Part shown: positions 7,406 to 16,948 of the stretch, piece by piece
How the letters are laid out: each line of letters begins with the position of its first letter
Numbering within the stretch: position 1 is the first letter of the stretch
IMG/VR virus record: IMGVR_UViG_3300037584_000112
Location: 1-26,642 of that record
Origin: a virus
Strand: one strand, 5' to 3'
Length of the DNA stretch: 26,642 nucleotides
Made by a program: the position numbers and the translations under genes
Notes under the pieces: generated by a model
The model's input: the letters and a program-made list of their open reading frames with translations, nothing else
What the model was told of the DNA's origin: nothing
Databases searched by the model: none

Positions 7406-8157
7406 TGGGTTGGTTTGATGAGTTCATAAACGAGCAGATAGAAGATGCCGGTGATTTCTTTACAGAGGACATAGGCAAATATGTTGGAGATGCTGACAAT
7501 TTGGGAAGCACTCTGCTTGGTTTAGGTCTTGGGTATCTTGCAGATAGATCTGGTATAGCTGATCCAAAAATACCTACCACTGGGTATCAAGGCAGTATTC
7601 CTGAGTATACTGCAGTGCGTGAGCGCGTGCCTATGCAAGCAGACCCTAACAGAAGGCCCGGATCAGCAGGGCGCAGATACTTTTCTGACACTATATTTGC
7701 ACAAAAACCTGAAACAGAACCCATGACTGTAGAGCAAGCTCGCACACAAGCAGCGGCGCAAGCTAAAGGTATAGCTGCTGGACAACCTCCAGTGGCTGCT
7801 CCGATAGAAAAAGAATACGATCCTGATGCAAAAGAGGTGGGCATGGCAGGGCCAGACCGTATGTATGCGTCTGGAGGCATAGCAAATCTCTCACAGGGTA
7901 GGTATTTAGGTGGCACCACAGACGGGCAGGCTGACAAAGTGCCCGCTAGAATAGATAACGGACAAGAAGCTAGGCTTAGTGACGGTGAGTTTGTACTACC
8001 TGCTGATTTAGTGGCGCTTCTAGGTAACGGCAACTCTAATGCAGGTGCTAGAAAACTGCATGAGTTTATGGACAGAGTGCGTAGACAAGGCACAGGTAGA
8101 GAAACACAACAGAAAAACATAGATGCAAACAAAGAGCTATCTATGCTTCTAGGGTAG
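7405..8157 (+). CDS. Internal virion protein with an SDGEFVLPAD motif
   Basis: This 250-aa protein starts after a strong GGAGGAA site (7394-7400), with its ATG overlapping the previous stop. It has an acidic N-terminal helix, a glycine-rich segment (LGLGLGYLADRSG), an Ala/Gln helix at about 108-125, and YASGGIANLSQGRYLGG at 154-170. Then comes TTDGQADKVPARIDNGQEARLSDGEFVLPADLVALLGNG. The last block (DKVPA-LSDGEFV-PADVV) is widespread near the C-termini of phage tape-measure and ejection proteins, where its role is unknown. A basic helix (KLHEFMDRVRRQ) closes the domain. With its neighbours it probably forms part of the core injected with the DNA. Confidence 0.7.
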   Translation: MGWFDEFINEQIEDAGDFFTEDIGKYVGDADNLGSTLLGLGLGYLADRSGIADPKIPTTGYQGSIPEYTAVRERVPMQADPNRRPGSAGRRYFSDTIFAQKPETEPMTVEQARTQAAAQAKGIAAGQPPVAAPIEKEYDPDAKEVGMAGPDRMYASGGIANLSQGRYLGGTTDGQADKVPARIDNGQEARLSDGEFVLPADLVALLGNGNSNAGARKLHEFMDRVRRQGTGRETQQKNIDANKELSMLLG

Positions 8158-8165
8158 GAGGCGTT

Positions 8166-9128
8166 ATGACAAACGGAACTGGTGATGGTACTGGTGGAAA
8201 CGCTGGAGCAGGTGAATACACAAACTTTACGCCTCAAAGAACAGGTAGCTCAGATTCACTTGCTACCTATGCTGGCCCCTATGTTACCGATATGTTGGGC
8301 AGAGGTCGGGCACTTGCTGACCAAGGCTATCAAGCCTACACAGGGCCGCTTACCGCAGGGCAATCTCAACTACAAGACACAGCGTTCCAAGGTATAGCTA
8401 ACCTAACTGTACCTACTACGAGTATGGGTGCGTTTAACCCCGGAACTTTTGCTGCGTCTGGCGCTCCTACAATGACCACAGAGGGGGCTAATGCTGCTGC
8501 CGCTACAGGTATAGTGGGTGAGTACATGAACCCCTACCTATCCGCAGTGCTAAACCCGCAACTAGAAGAGGCACGTAGACAGGCAGAGATAAGTAGGCAA
8601 GCAGAAGCGGGTAGGTTCACTAGATCGGGTGCATTTGGCGGCTCCCGCCAAGCCATTGCAGATTTAGAACGCGACAATATTCTACAACGCAATTTAGCTG
8701 ATATAACAGGTAAAGGGTATGCGTCAGCATTCGATGCCGCTAGACGGCAATTCAATGAAGAACAACAACGACAGCAGACAGCTAGAGATGCTGCAAATCG
8801 TTTTGGGCTTGATGCACTTGCAGCGCAGACCAGAGCGGGAGAGATACAACGCGGTATAGAGGCAGAAGGTATTGCTGCTGATTTAGCACAGTTTGAAGAA
8901 GAACGAGACTTCCCATACAAGAACGTACAGTTTATGCAGTCACTGCTTGGTAAGCTACCACTTACAACACAGTCTTACACTTATTCACAACCTAGTCAGT
9001 TGAGCAACATACTTGCTGGTGGCGGAATAGCTGATGTAATAGCGTCATTGCTTGGCGGGGCTGGCGGTAAAAAAGAAGAAAAAGAAGAAGAAACTACTGA
9101 CCCCAATGTTGGGAGGCAAATTACATGA
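8166..9128 (+). CDS. Probable DNA-ejection (internal virion) protein
   Basis: This 320-aa protein is preceded by AGGAGG (8156-8161). After a Gly/Thr-rich start comes DMLGRGRALADQGYQAYTGPLTAGQSQLQDTAFQGIANL, then MNPYLSAVLNPQLEEARRQAEISRQAEAGRFTRSGAFGGSRQAI. A long Ala/Arg/Gln/Glu helical region follows (about residues 170-250), then a Gly-rich segment (LAGGGIADVIASLLGGAGG) that could insert in a membrane, and a charged tail. This architecture is very common in marine podovirus genomes between tail and giant ejection genes. By position and helix content it resembles the T7 gp14/gp15 or P22 gp7/gp20 class, though sequence alone does not prove that. Its stop overlaps the next start by four bases (ATGA). 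Confidence 0.72.
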   Translation: MTNGTGDGTGGNAGAGEYTNFTPQRTGSSDSLATYAGPYVTDMLGRGRALADQGYQAYTGPLTAGQSQLQDTAFQGIANLTVPTTSMGAFNPGTFAASGAPTMTTEGANAAAATGIVGEYMNPYLSAVLNPQLEEARRQAEISRQAEAGRFTRSGAFGGSRQAIADLERDNILQRNLADITGKGYASAFDAARRQFNEEQQRQQTARDAANRFGLDALAAQTRAGEIQRGIEAEGIAADLAQFEEERDFPYKNVQFMQSLLGKLPLTTQSYTYSQPSQLSNILAGGGIADVIASLLGGAGGKKEEKEEETTDPNVGRQIT

Positions 9129-10804
9129 TCCCGATGGACAGAGAAGTCGATGAGCTTGCTGAAGTATACAGCCCACAGCAGCTACAACAAAAATATAAAG
9201 TTACACAAGAACTTATGTACCTGCTTGCTTTGCAGAAAGTTCAGTCAGATATGAAGGCTGCACAAAACCAACTGGCTATGAGCCAACAGCAGCAGCCCGG
9301 AACTATAAAAGACCAGATGGAAGGACAAGTCTTTCAAGAAAAACTACGTCAAGTGTCTGGCACTATAGCTCAACAAGAGGCCCAAAGAAGACAGCGACAG
9401 CAGCGCATGATGGCTAGCGGCGGTATTGTTGGGTTTAATAGAGGTATGTCTGTTTCTGCCCCAGAAAAACCGGGGCTTTTTAGTCAGTTTAGTTTTCCAG
9501 ACATGACTGCCGTTAGGCGTATGGAAGAGAGAAAAGAGGCTGAGAAACAACGCTTACGCGATGCAGGTGTTGAAGTACCAGAAAACATAACTTTAGAAGA
9601 GATAGAAGAAAAACTAGCGCAAATACCAGAAGATATAAATGAAGCTCTTGCTGACCCAGTAACTAAAAAACGAAGGGCAGAAGCCAAAGCAAGAAAACAA
9701 GCGGAACTAGATGCTATACGTGCAGAAGAACCCGATCTAGCGGGGTTAGCCGGTATAGAAGCAGCTAAATTAGCAGCAGAAAAGCCACAACAAAAAAAGC
9801 CATCAACAACCACTCCTAAAACTAATGACGGTGGGATTGCAGATGTAACTCCAACGACAACCCCATTTACAAAGCCTGATAAGGTAATAGATCAGTTACC
9901 AGCAGGGCTTAAAGATAGCCTAACAACTATGGCTGGTATGGGGTCAGAAGGTATAGCGGCGGTTGCAGGCGAAGCAGAGCGTAGAGCAGAAAGAATTGCA
10001 GGCAGGGCAGACAAAGCACAGAAGTTTGAGCGTATGCGTGAAGAACAAGAACGCTTGTACAACGAACTGCAAGATCCCGACAAGCAACAAGCACAAATGC
10101 GCCGTAACATCTTTGCAGCGTTTGGTCGTGGCGGTAATTCGTTTGGTCAGTTGATGGGTAATGCTTTAACTGCGATAAGTAGAACTGAGGCGGGGCAAGA
10201 TCAGCTTAAGCAGCTAGCACTATCTAAGAAACAGGGTGTTGATACGCTTGCGATGGAGCTAGATGTAAAGGTTGCGGATCAAACAAATCAGTCTATAAAC
10301 GCTGCTATAGACGCTGCTAAAGCAGATAGACGACAAGCGATGAATACTATATCTAATTTAACAGCCGAAACTGCTCGTCAGAACAGGCAGTTTGTACGCG
10401 ACCAATTTGACTTCCAAAGTGAAAGAGCATTACAAGCGTTTAGAAGGGCTGAGCTAGTTAGTAGGCAGTTAGATAGGCAAGTGAGTAGAGACGTAACAGA
10501 TCTTAATACACTAACTTCTGCTATAAACGATATTAGGGCTACTAGAGCAGACGTGCTTAAAGAAGTACTTAGTACCAATCAAAGATACCTACAGTTAAAA
10601 GCACTAGAGCGGCAAGGTAAATTAGACGAAGAAGAAGCAGAAGAGCTTAACGAACTTAAAAAATCTGTAGAGACGGTAATATACGAAAGGTTAGGTGCAA
10701 GCGACGAAATACTACAACGTCTAACTGAGCAGGCCGATGCCGTAAGAAGTAAGCGAGAAATTTCTGTTGACCAAATAGAGAATTTTGCTGCACTGCCGCA
10801 GTAG
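9125..10804 (+). CDS. Coiled-coil internal virion / ejection protein
   Basis: The 559-aa product is highly helical and charged. It opens with LAEVYSPQQLQQKYKVTQELMYLLALQKVQSDMKAAQ, passes through a Gln/Arg stretch into RMMASGGIVGFNRGMSV (about 94-110), and then has an E/K/A-rich segment, a Pro/Thr linker at about 225-260, and a long heptad-like region from about 275 to the end (ERRAERIAGRADKAQKFERMREEQERLYNEL and others). No enzyme motif is seen. The start lies in an ATGA overlap with the previous gene. Such elongated helical proteins placed before a giant gene fit the T7 gp15/gp16 core arrangement. Role in ejection is inferred from order and composition. Confidence 0.7.
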   Translation: MIPMDREVDELAEVYSPQQLQQKYKVTQELMYLLALQKVQSDMKAAQNQLAMSQQQQPGTIKDQMEGQVFQEKLRQVSGTIAQQEAQRRQRQQRMMASGGIVGFNRGMSVSAPEKPGLFSQFSFPDMTAVRRMEERKEAEKQRLRDAGVEVPENITLEEIEEKLAQIPEDINEALADPVTKKRRAEAKARKQAELDAIRAEEPDLAGLAGIEAAKLAAEKPQQKKPSTTTPKTNDGGIADVTPTTTPFTKPDKVIDQLPAGLKDSLTTMAGMGSEGIAAVAGEAERRAERIAGRADKAQKFERMREEQERLYNELQDPDKQQAQMRRNIFAAFGRGGNSFGQLMGNALTAISRTEAGQDQLKQLALSKKQGVDTLAMELDVKVADQTNQSINAAIDAAKADRRQAMNTISNLTAETARQNRQFVRDQFDFQSERALQAFRRAELVSRQLDRQVSRDVTDLNTLTSAINDIRATRADVLKEVLSTNQRYLQLKALERQGKLDEEEAEELNELKKSVETVIYERLGASDEILQRLTEQADAVRSKREISVDQIENFAALPQ

Positions 10805-10814
10805 TTAAGTACTC

Positions 10815-13800
10815 ATGCGCTTATATAACGTACTGTTAAATGATGGCACTAGCGAAACAGTAGAGGCTCCCGAGAACGCTACTAGAGAGCAGTTAGCCGA
10901 AGCTATAAATAGAAAGCGTGTTGGCCCTTCTATATATGAAGCCTACAGTAAAGAGGCGGTAGATAGACGGCGTACTAAATTAACACAACTAAGAAGCGAA
11001 TTAGCTGAAGCTAGAGAAAAAGCTAGTGAAGCGCAAAGAGGTAGTTTTTCTCGCGGTCTAGATATAGGAACTGATCTTGTAGCTCAAGCTACTGGCTCTG
11101 GTTTAGAGGGTATAGGTAGCCTACTTGGGTTAGAAGGGCTTGAAGAGTATGGTGCTGAAGTAGCCCTAGAGAACGAAGCTGATATACAGCGTAAATCTCG
11201 TTACCAAACTAAGTTTGACGATATTGAAGGTGCTGAAGATTTTTTCTCTTATCTTGGTGGTGTAGCTGCCGAGAGCGCCCCTGCTACGGCTGCTGGTATT
11301 GCTGGTGGTATTGCTGCCGCTGCCGCTGCTCCCGTTATAGGCGTAGGTGCTGTCGCTGCCGGTATTGCTGGTGCTACCCTTGCAAACCTGCCGTTCTTCT
11401 ACGGTATGAACCGTGAACGTCAAAAAGAAGCCATAGAACAAGGGTTTAGAACCGAAATAAGTGAAGGCGCTGCTTTTCTTACTGCACTGCCTCAAGCGTT
11501 GTTGGACGGTATTGTTGACCGCTTGTTAGTTGGTGGTGTTTCTAAGTTAGGTGTTACAGAAAAAGCACTTACCGGCGGCGGTATATTTACTAGAAGTACA
11601 AAGGGCGCAGGTTTAGGTGCGGTTGTAGAGGCACCCACAGAGATAGGTCAACAGATACTGGAGCGTGCCCAAGCTGGTTTACCTTTAGATAATGAAGAAG
11701 CACTTGCCGAATATAGAGAGGCAGGCATAGCAGGCGGCTTATTAGGTGGTGCCATTAGAGGAACCACAAGCGCTGCCGGTATTGGTATTGATACAGACGA
11801 TACTTCAGATACAACGCCAACTCCTACACCCATCTCTGACCCCGATGTAGGTGTAGAGGCTGCGGATGACACAGGCGGCATTGCTAGTCGCTTCTTAGAC
11901 CCAGAGTTTGTAAGTTCTCAAGAGCTTGAAGGCGCGGACAGGACTGCTACAAAGCTAGCTTTAGAGGAGATATTAGCTAGAGACCCCACAGCCACACGGG
12001 AAGAAGTTAAAGCAAAGGTAGCCGCAGACCCTAGAGTCGTGGAGGCTGCGCAAAAAGAAAGAGAAGAAATCACCTCAAGATTGGCTGCAGGGGCAGAGCT
12101 TACAGAAGAAGAAATTAGTCAAAGAATGGCTGCTGTAACTGATGAAACACTAGCAGCTACCACCGAGACAGAAGCGGCACGCGAAGCTACTGAAACTGGC
12201 GGCGTTGAAGAAGCGGCAGTAGAGACCGCCCCCGAAGTAGAAACAGAAGCGCAGCCCGCACCAGAAAGACCCATAACTGCTGAAGATCTTAAAACTTTTG
12301 GTATTCGTAAAGGTTCAAAGGCAGCGAAGTTTGTAGGTCAAGACTTAAACAACGCAGAAGTAAGAAGTGATTTTAAGGCTGCTGTTGGTAAGTTAAAGAA
12401 CAGCTTGGCAATACAAGACAACATAGCTAGGACTCTTGAAAATGAACGACAAGCCCAAGTTACGGAAGTTACAGAAGAGTCAAGTGGAGTCAGCGTTCCG
12501 AGTGATATACAAGGCGCACCAGAGCCAGAAGGAGACGGTGATACCGCCAGCACTGTTGAGTCTGGACGAGGAACAGTGGGAGATGTTGACGATAGCTCTG
12601 GACGACCTGCTACTGGAACTGGAAGAAGCGACCCTGCACTAGCCCCAGCAAGTAAAATAGAAACACTTGAAGGTATGGGCTTTAAGATTAACGGCAGGGA
12701 GGGTAAGAAAAAGAAGCAAGAGCCAAAGCCTCAACAGGTAGCTGGTGTAGAAGCACCCACAGTAACAGAACTACCTAACAACGAACTTGAATTTAAGTTT
12801 GGCGACACAGGGCCGGTATTTAGAGGTAAGCAAAAAGAAGGTGTCATAGATATAGAAGGCGCACCAGAAATTACAGCGTTTTCTAAGAACGAAGCGGTAA
12901 GAAAGCTACAAACAAAAGTAGCGGGTGCTGGGTTAGAAGCACAAGCGGGTAGAGCTATAGCAGGGCAAGCAGAACTACCCGCAGTAGAAACTGAAGAGAC
13001 CGTAACTCCTACAGAAGATGTAGTCGAAGGCATATCAACCAAAAGAGAAGTAGCGCTATCTAAAGAAGATACAGGCGGAGAAGCCGTACTAAGCCGTAAA
13101 GAACTAATGCAGGAAGCTAGGGCTATGGGGCTGTCCACTGCAGAGGCTAAAGAATACACAGATGCAGTGCTAGCTGGTATAGAAGGCTTAAACCTAGATG
13201 TTGGCGAACTATATCTACTAGGCAGGGGCGTAAAAGGTCTGGACGCACCGCTACCGAGCAATGCTGTCACGGCGTTACAGGCCGGTGATATAAAAAGTGC
13301 TCTAGAAACTGTTGCAAAAAGTACGTCTAACAAGGATATACGGCAAATTGCTAGGAAGTTAATACCTTTAGTGGGCACCACTAGGGTAAGGCTTGCGCGA
13401 CTACAAGAAAACTTACCAGAAAACGCTTCTGCAATAGACAGATTCTTGTCCAGAAAAGTTAGTCGTATCACAGAAGGTAGCCCTGTGTTCGGACAGTACT
13501 ACCCCGGTGCAGAAAGTGTATTAAACCAACTGTCTGCTGATGCGACTATAGAGGAAGCTAGAATACAGGCTAGGCTTGCTGACGAGATAGAAAACACCAT
13601 AGTCCTAAATCAAGACACTGCAGAAGGTATGTCTGTGGTTACATTGCTACATGAGATGACGCACGCAGCTACAATAAATACATTGGCTCAACCGTCAAAC
13701 CCAGTAACGACGCAGTTACGAACCATATACAATAGTGTAAAAGAGCAGTTACAGGGGCTGTATGGTTCAGAAAGCCTAGAAGAGTTTGTGGCAGAAGCGT

Positions 13801-16800
13801 TTAGTAACCCCATGTTTCAGCAGAGGCTCGCTAGGATAAACATAAAAGGCGAGCAACTAAGTGCCTTTGACCGATTCAAGAACGCTATACGCAGGCTATT
13901 TAGACTCCCCATAAAAAAAGATACTAAGCCCGTATCCAAAGAAGTTAATGCCCTTATAGAACAAATACTAGCGCCCGCTCCACAGTATAGAGGGCTAGGC
14001 ACAATATCTAATAGTTCTTCGCCTAGAGAAGTGGCTGCTATAGGTGAGGCTTTGAAGAACCGCACTGCGGGCGCGTTTAGTAAAACGAGTAGGGAAGTCT
14101 TAGCAAACAGGATAAAGGGTATATTTTCTGGCCCCCAAAACCCTGCTTCTGTAGCAGCCAAAAGGGTAGTAGGTGGATTCTTACCGAACAGTAGTATTGG
14201 GGATTGGGCGGACTCACTAGGTTTAGACGGTGCCACAGACGTACTTGAAGCTATAGAAAATCAACGGGGCGATCTTAGTAGGTCAGAGCAAGTCACACGA
14301 AGAAAACTGCTGCCCATACTGCAGTGGGGCAACAAAGCCACTAAAGAGATAAGAGACAGATTTAACGATGTTGTATACATCAGCACCATAGAAGGAGTAG
14401 ACCCGTCAAAAGATTTGTCTGCTTATACAGGTAAAAAGTTAACCATATATAAAGAGCTTAGAAGAGAGTTTGATAAGTTAGGCCCAGATGGACGAAGGGC
14501 GTATACCAACCTGCGTGACTTCTACAAGTACCAATACAACCAACTGCTAAAAGCGCTAGAGGGCAGGATAGACGAGCTAGAAGCACCCCAAGAAGTTAAG
14601 ACTAATCTTAAGAACGAACTGCTTGGTCAACTACTGCGACAAGCAAAAGAAGACCCATACTTTCCTCTGACTCGTAAAGGTACATATTTCTTAGCTGTTA
14701 AAGACCCCAAGGCACAGGCTAATTCTGCCGTGTTTTCGTTTGAGAACAATGGCGACAGAAACATGGCTATAGATGAGTTTACAGAGATGGGCATGGACGT
14801 TGAGATCTTTGACCCTAATGACTCAACTATGTATACGGGTGACTCGGTGCCCCCAGCGTTTGTCGCTAATGTCCTGCGGACACTAGACGCTCAAGTAGGC
14901 GCATTAGAACCAAACCAAAAAATAGGCTATGAAGCGGCAAGAGAGCAGATAACTAAGTTATTTATACAATCACTGCCAGAATCTTCTTTTGCGAAAGGGC
15001 TGCAGAAACGTAAGAAAACAGAAGGCTACGACAAAGATGCGTTAGAAGCTGCTAGAACAAAAGGCTACGACCTAGCTAGACAGGCCTCACGCATAAAGAA
15101 CAGCGCTATAATTCAATCCAAACTAACGTCGTTTTTAGAAAAAAGTAAAGGCGGAGATGTAGAAGTAGTTAGAGAAATACGCGAACGAGCGAAGTTTGCG
15201 ATGAACCCGCCCAAAGACAACTTTGCAAAGAACTTAAATCGCATGGCGTTCTTGTGGACTATCGGTTTCAATGCCTCTTCTGCCTTGGTCAACTTATCTC
15301 AGATACCACTTTTTGCGTACCCAATGCTCGCTGGTAAGTATGGTTATGCCAACACAAGTGCGGCTATAAAAGATGCGGGTAAGTTGTTTGTAGGCACACC
15401 CCTAAACCAAACACAAGAAACTTTGTTTGGCGGTACTCGTAATGCTAGATCAATAAGAGAAGCGTTAAAGGGTAGAGATAAACTTAAAAATGTTATGGAA
15501 GCTACGCAGGATAAAGCGCAGCCTTCATTGGAGAACTACTACACAGTTACAGAGTCTGACGGTCAACTTACATATGCGGTGCGAGAAGACCTAGACCTTT
15601 CGCAAGAGATGAAGACAGAGCTTGAAAACTTGGTACCTCTAGTTCGCTTAGCTGCTAGACGTGGGCAGTTGGGTTCTTCTTTCATAGCAGAGACACTTAG
15701 CGTAGATACTTCTGGAAGAGACATAAGTAGAGCCGATTTTATAACTAATATGTCTGCTTTGATGTTTCATACCGCAGAAGTTATGAACCGCCAAACTACA
15801 TTGGTAGCAGCGTACAAACTTGCTTTGGACAAGGCTACAAAAGGTAAAGATCTTACAGAATCTCAATTAAGAGAAGCAGAACAGAAAGCCGCTGCAGACG
15901 CAGTGTATGAGACCCAACAGATAAACGGCGGGGCTAACCTAGAAACTGGGCCAAGATTTGCACGCTCTGGTGTTGGTCGTGTGGCTCTTATGTATAAGAA
16001 CTACGGCATCACCATGTACTACAAGATGCTGAAGACCGCATGGGAGGGCACAAAAGCAGCTTACGGTGGGGACACAGAGGCAGCTAAAGTGGCATTTAAG
16101 CAGTTGGCAGGGGTGCATATGTCCGCATTGCTGCTAGCAGGGGTGCAGGGATTACCACTGTACGGCGCAGCCACAATGATATACGACATGCTGGTAGGTG
16201 ATGAATCAGAAGAAGACTTTGAGACGTTTGTACGCCGATCTTTAGACAACGAGATGCTATACAAGGGAGTTCTGTCAGAAGTAACTGGGCTGGATGTATC
16301 TAAACGTGTGGCGTTAACTAACTTGTTATTTGAAGCAGACAGATTTAACTCTAATCCATCACCCGAAGAGTCGTTTATGCACTTCTTTGGTGGCCCAGCG
16401 TGGAGCGTAGGCTCTAGGGCTTGGGAGAGTTTTGAAGATCTTTGGCGTGGAGAAGATATGGAGCGAGCGTTTGAGGGTATGGCACCGGGAGCCATACGTA
16501 ACGCTTATCGTGCTCTGCGTAGATACCCCAGAGACGAAGGCATCCTCACTCGTAGAGGTGACCCCATGTACGACGATATAACCGGCGGACAGTTGTTCGC
16601 GCAGTTGCTTGGGTTCCCGCCTACAGAGTATATGAACAACATGGAAGAGTCCTCTAAAGCCAAGCGTATGAATGACGCCGCTGCAAACAAACGAAGAAGA
16701 TTGTTAAAAAGATATTATGTAGCAATGCGGTTTGGCGATTTCATGGAGGCAGACAACATACGACTAGAAATGGCTGAATTTAGTAACTCTAGGGCGGTGC

Positions 16801-16943
16801 AGCAAGATCCAAAACTGGCTATAACACCAGAGACTATTGAACGGTCTATGAAAGCTCACGAACGTACAACCACTAGAATGCACAACGGTGTGTTGTTATC
16901 TCCTGCCACGCGAGCGACTGTGGAAGCTGAAGGTTTTTTCTAG
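10815..16943 (+). CDS. Giant polyvalent ejection protein with HEMTH zincin domain
   Basis: The 2042-aa protein begins with a short beta-hairpin/helix leader (residues 1-35) typical of phage virion giants. Ala/Gly hydrophobic stretches at about 153-190 and a glycine zipper at about 303-325 could enter a membrane. Acidic linkers follow to about 640. Residues 946-950 are HEMTH, with EEFVAEAFSNP at 989-999 offering Glu990 or Glu994 as a third zinc ligand, a metallopeptidase pattern seen in phage polyvalent proteins. The C-terminal 550 residues contain FLWTIGFNASSALVNLSQIPLF and SGVGRVALMYKNYG...MYYKMLK, resembling large polyvalent-protein-associated domains (LPD38-like). As the last gene before the convergent terminator it is the probable counterpart of T7 gp16: packaged, injected and possibly proteolytic. 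The ribosome binding site is weak. Confidence 0.75.
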   Translation: MRLYNVLLNDGTSETVEAPENATREQLAEAINRKRVGPSIYEAYSKEAVDRRRTKLTQLRSELAEAREKASEAQRGSFSRGLDIGTDLVAQATGSGLEGIGSLLGLEGLEEYGAEVALENEADIQRKSRYQTKFDDIEGAEDFFSYLGGVAAESAPATAAGIAGGIAAAAAAPVIGVGAVAAGIAGATLANLPFFYGMNRERQKEAIEQGFRTEISEGAAFLTALPQALLDGIVDRLLVGGVSKLGVTEKALTGGGIFTRSTKGAGLGAVVEAPTEIGQQILERAQAGLPLDNEEALAEYREAGIAGGLLGGAIRGTTSAAGIGIDTDDTSDTTPTPTPISDPDVGVEAADDTGGIASRFLDPEFVSSQELEGADRTATKLALEEILARDPTATREEVKAKVAADPRVVEAAQKEREEITSRLAAGAELTEEEISQRMAAVTDETLAATTETEAAREATETGGVEEAAVETAPEVETEAQPAPERPITAEDLKTFGIRKGSKAAKFVGQDLNNAEVRSDFKAAVGKLKNSLAIQDNIARTLENERQAQVTEVTEESSGVSVPSDIQGAPEPEGDGDTASTVESGRGTVGDVDDSSGRPATGTGRSDPALAPASKIETLEGMGFKINGREGKKKKQEPKPQQVAGVEAPTVTELPNNELEFKFGDTGPVFRGKQKEGVIDIEGAPEITAFSKNEAVRKLQTKVAGAGLEAQAGRAIAGQAELPAVETEETVTPTEDVVEGISTKREVALSKEDTGGEAVLSRKELMQEARAMGLSTAEAKEYTDAVLAGIEGLNLDVGELYLLGRGVKGLDAPLPSNAVTALQAGDIKSALETVAKSTSNKDIRQIARKLIPLVGTTRVRLARLQENLPENASAIDRFLSRKVSRITEGSPVFGQYYPGAESVLNQLSADATIEEARIQARLADEIENTIVLNQDTAEGMSVVTLLHEMTHAATINTLAQPSNPVTTQLRTIYNSVKEQLQGLYGSESLEEFVAEAFSNPMFQQRLARINIKGEQLSAFDRFKNAIRRLFRLPIKKDTKPVSKEVNALIEQILAPAPQYRGLGTISNSSSPREVAAIGEALKNRTAGAFSKTSREVLANRIKGIFSGPQNPASVAAKRVVGGFLPNSSIGDWADSLGLDGATDVLEAIENQRGDLSRSEQVTRRKLLPILQWGNKATKEIRDRFNDVVYISTIEGVDPSKDLSAYTGKKLTIYKELRREFDKLGPDGRRAYTNLRDFYKYQYNQLLKALEGRIDELEAPQEVKTNLKNELLGQLLRQAKEDPYFPLTRKGTYFLAVKDPKAQANSAVFSFENNGDRNMAIDEFTEMGMDVEIFDPNDSTMYTGDSVPPAFVANVLRTLDAQVGALEPNQKIGYEAAREQITKLFIQSLPESSFAKGLQKRKKTEGYDKDALEAARTKGYDLARQASRIKNSAIIQSKLTSFLEKSKGGDVEVVREIRERAKFAMNPPKDNFAKNLNRMAFLWTIGFNASSALVNLSQIPLFAYPMLAGKYGYANTSAAIKDAGKLFVGTPLNQTQETLFGGTRNARSIREALKGRDKLKNVMEATQDKAQPSLENYYTVTESDGQLTYAVREDLDLSQEMKTELENLVPLVRLAARRGQLGSSFIAETLSVDTSGRDISRADFITNMSALMFHTAEVMNRQTTLVAAYKLALDKATKGKDLTESQLREAEQKAAADAVYETQQINGGANLETGPRFARSGVGRVALMYKNYGITMYYKMLKTAWEGTKAAYGGDTEAAKVAFKQLAGVHMSALLLAGVQGLPLYGAATMIYDMLVGDESEEDFETFVRRSLDNEMLYKGVLSEVTGLDVSKRVALTNLLFEADRFNSNPSPEESFMHFFGGPAWSVGSRAWESFEDLWRGEDMERAFEGMAPGAIRNAYRALRRYPRDEGILTRRGDPMYDDITGGQLFAQLLGFPPTEYMNNMEESSKAKRMNDAAANKRRRLLKRYYVAMRFGDFMEADNIRLEMAEFSNSRAVQQDPKLAITPETIERSMKAHERTTTRMHNGVLLSPATRATVEAEGFF
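12442..12642 (+). CDS. Candidate overprinted 66-aa gene inside the giant ejection gene
   Basis: In the frame shifted by one base relative to the 2042-aa gene, an ATG at 12442 opens a 66-aa protein ending at TAG 12640-12642. It starts MNDKPKLRKLQKSQVESAF and continues with a helical stretch, a PPALLSL turn and an amphipathic helix DEEQWEMLTIALDDLLLELEEA. This looks like a compact folded protein, with Trp, Tyr, Met and regular hydrophobic spacing. The host frame here encodes only a Ser/Gly/Asp/Glu/Thr linker (about residues 543-610), so it is free to tolerate an overlap. A TTG lies two codons upstream, and AGGACT at 12429-12434 is a weak ribosome binding site. It may instead be a chance open frame; no other frame embedded in this window looks as protein-like. 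Confidence 0.45.
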   Translation: MNDKPKLRKLQKSQVESAFRVIYKAHQSQKETVIPPALLSLDEEQWEMLTIALDDLLLELEEATLH

Positions 16944-16948
16944 GGTGA

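Noticed and set aside
12731-13471. 246-aa minus-strand frame opposite the giant ejection gene
   Set aside because: Composition is Ser/Ala/Thr/Pro shadow of an acidic coding strand. The plus strand is clearly coding and no leftward gene neighbours it.
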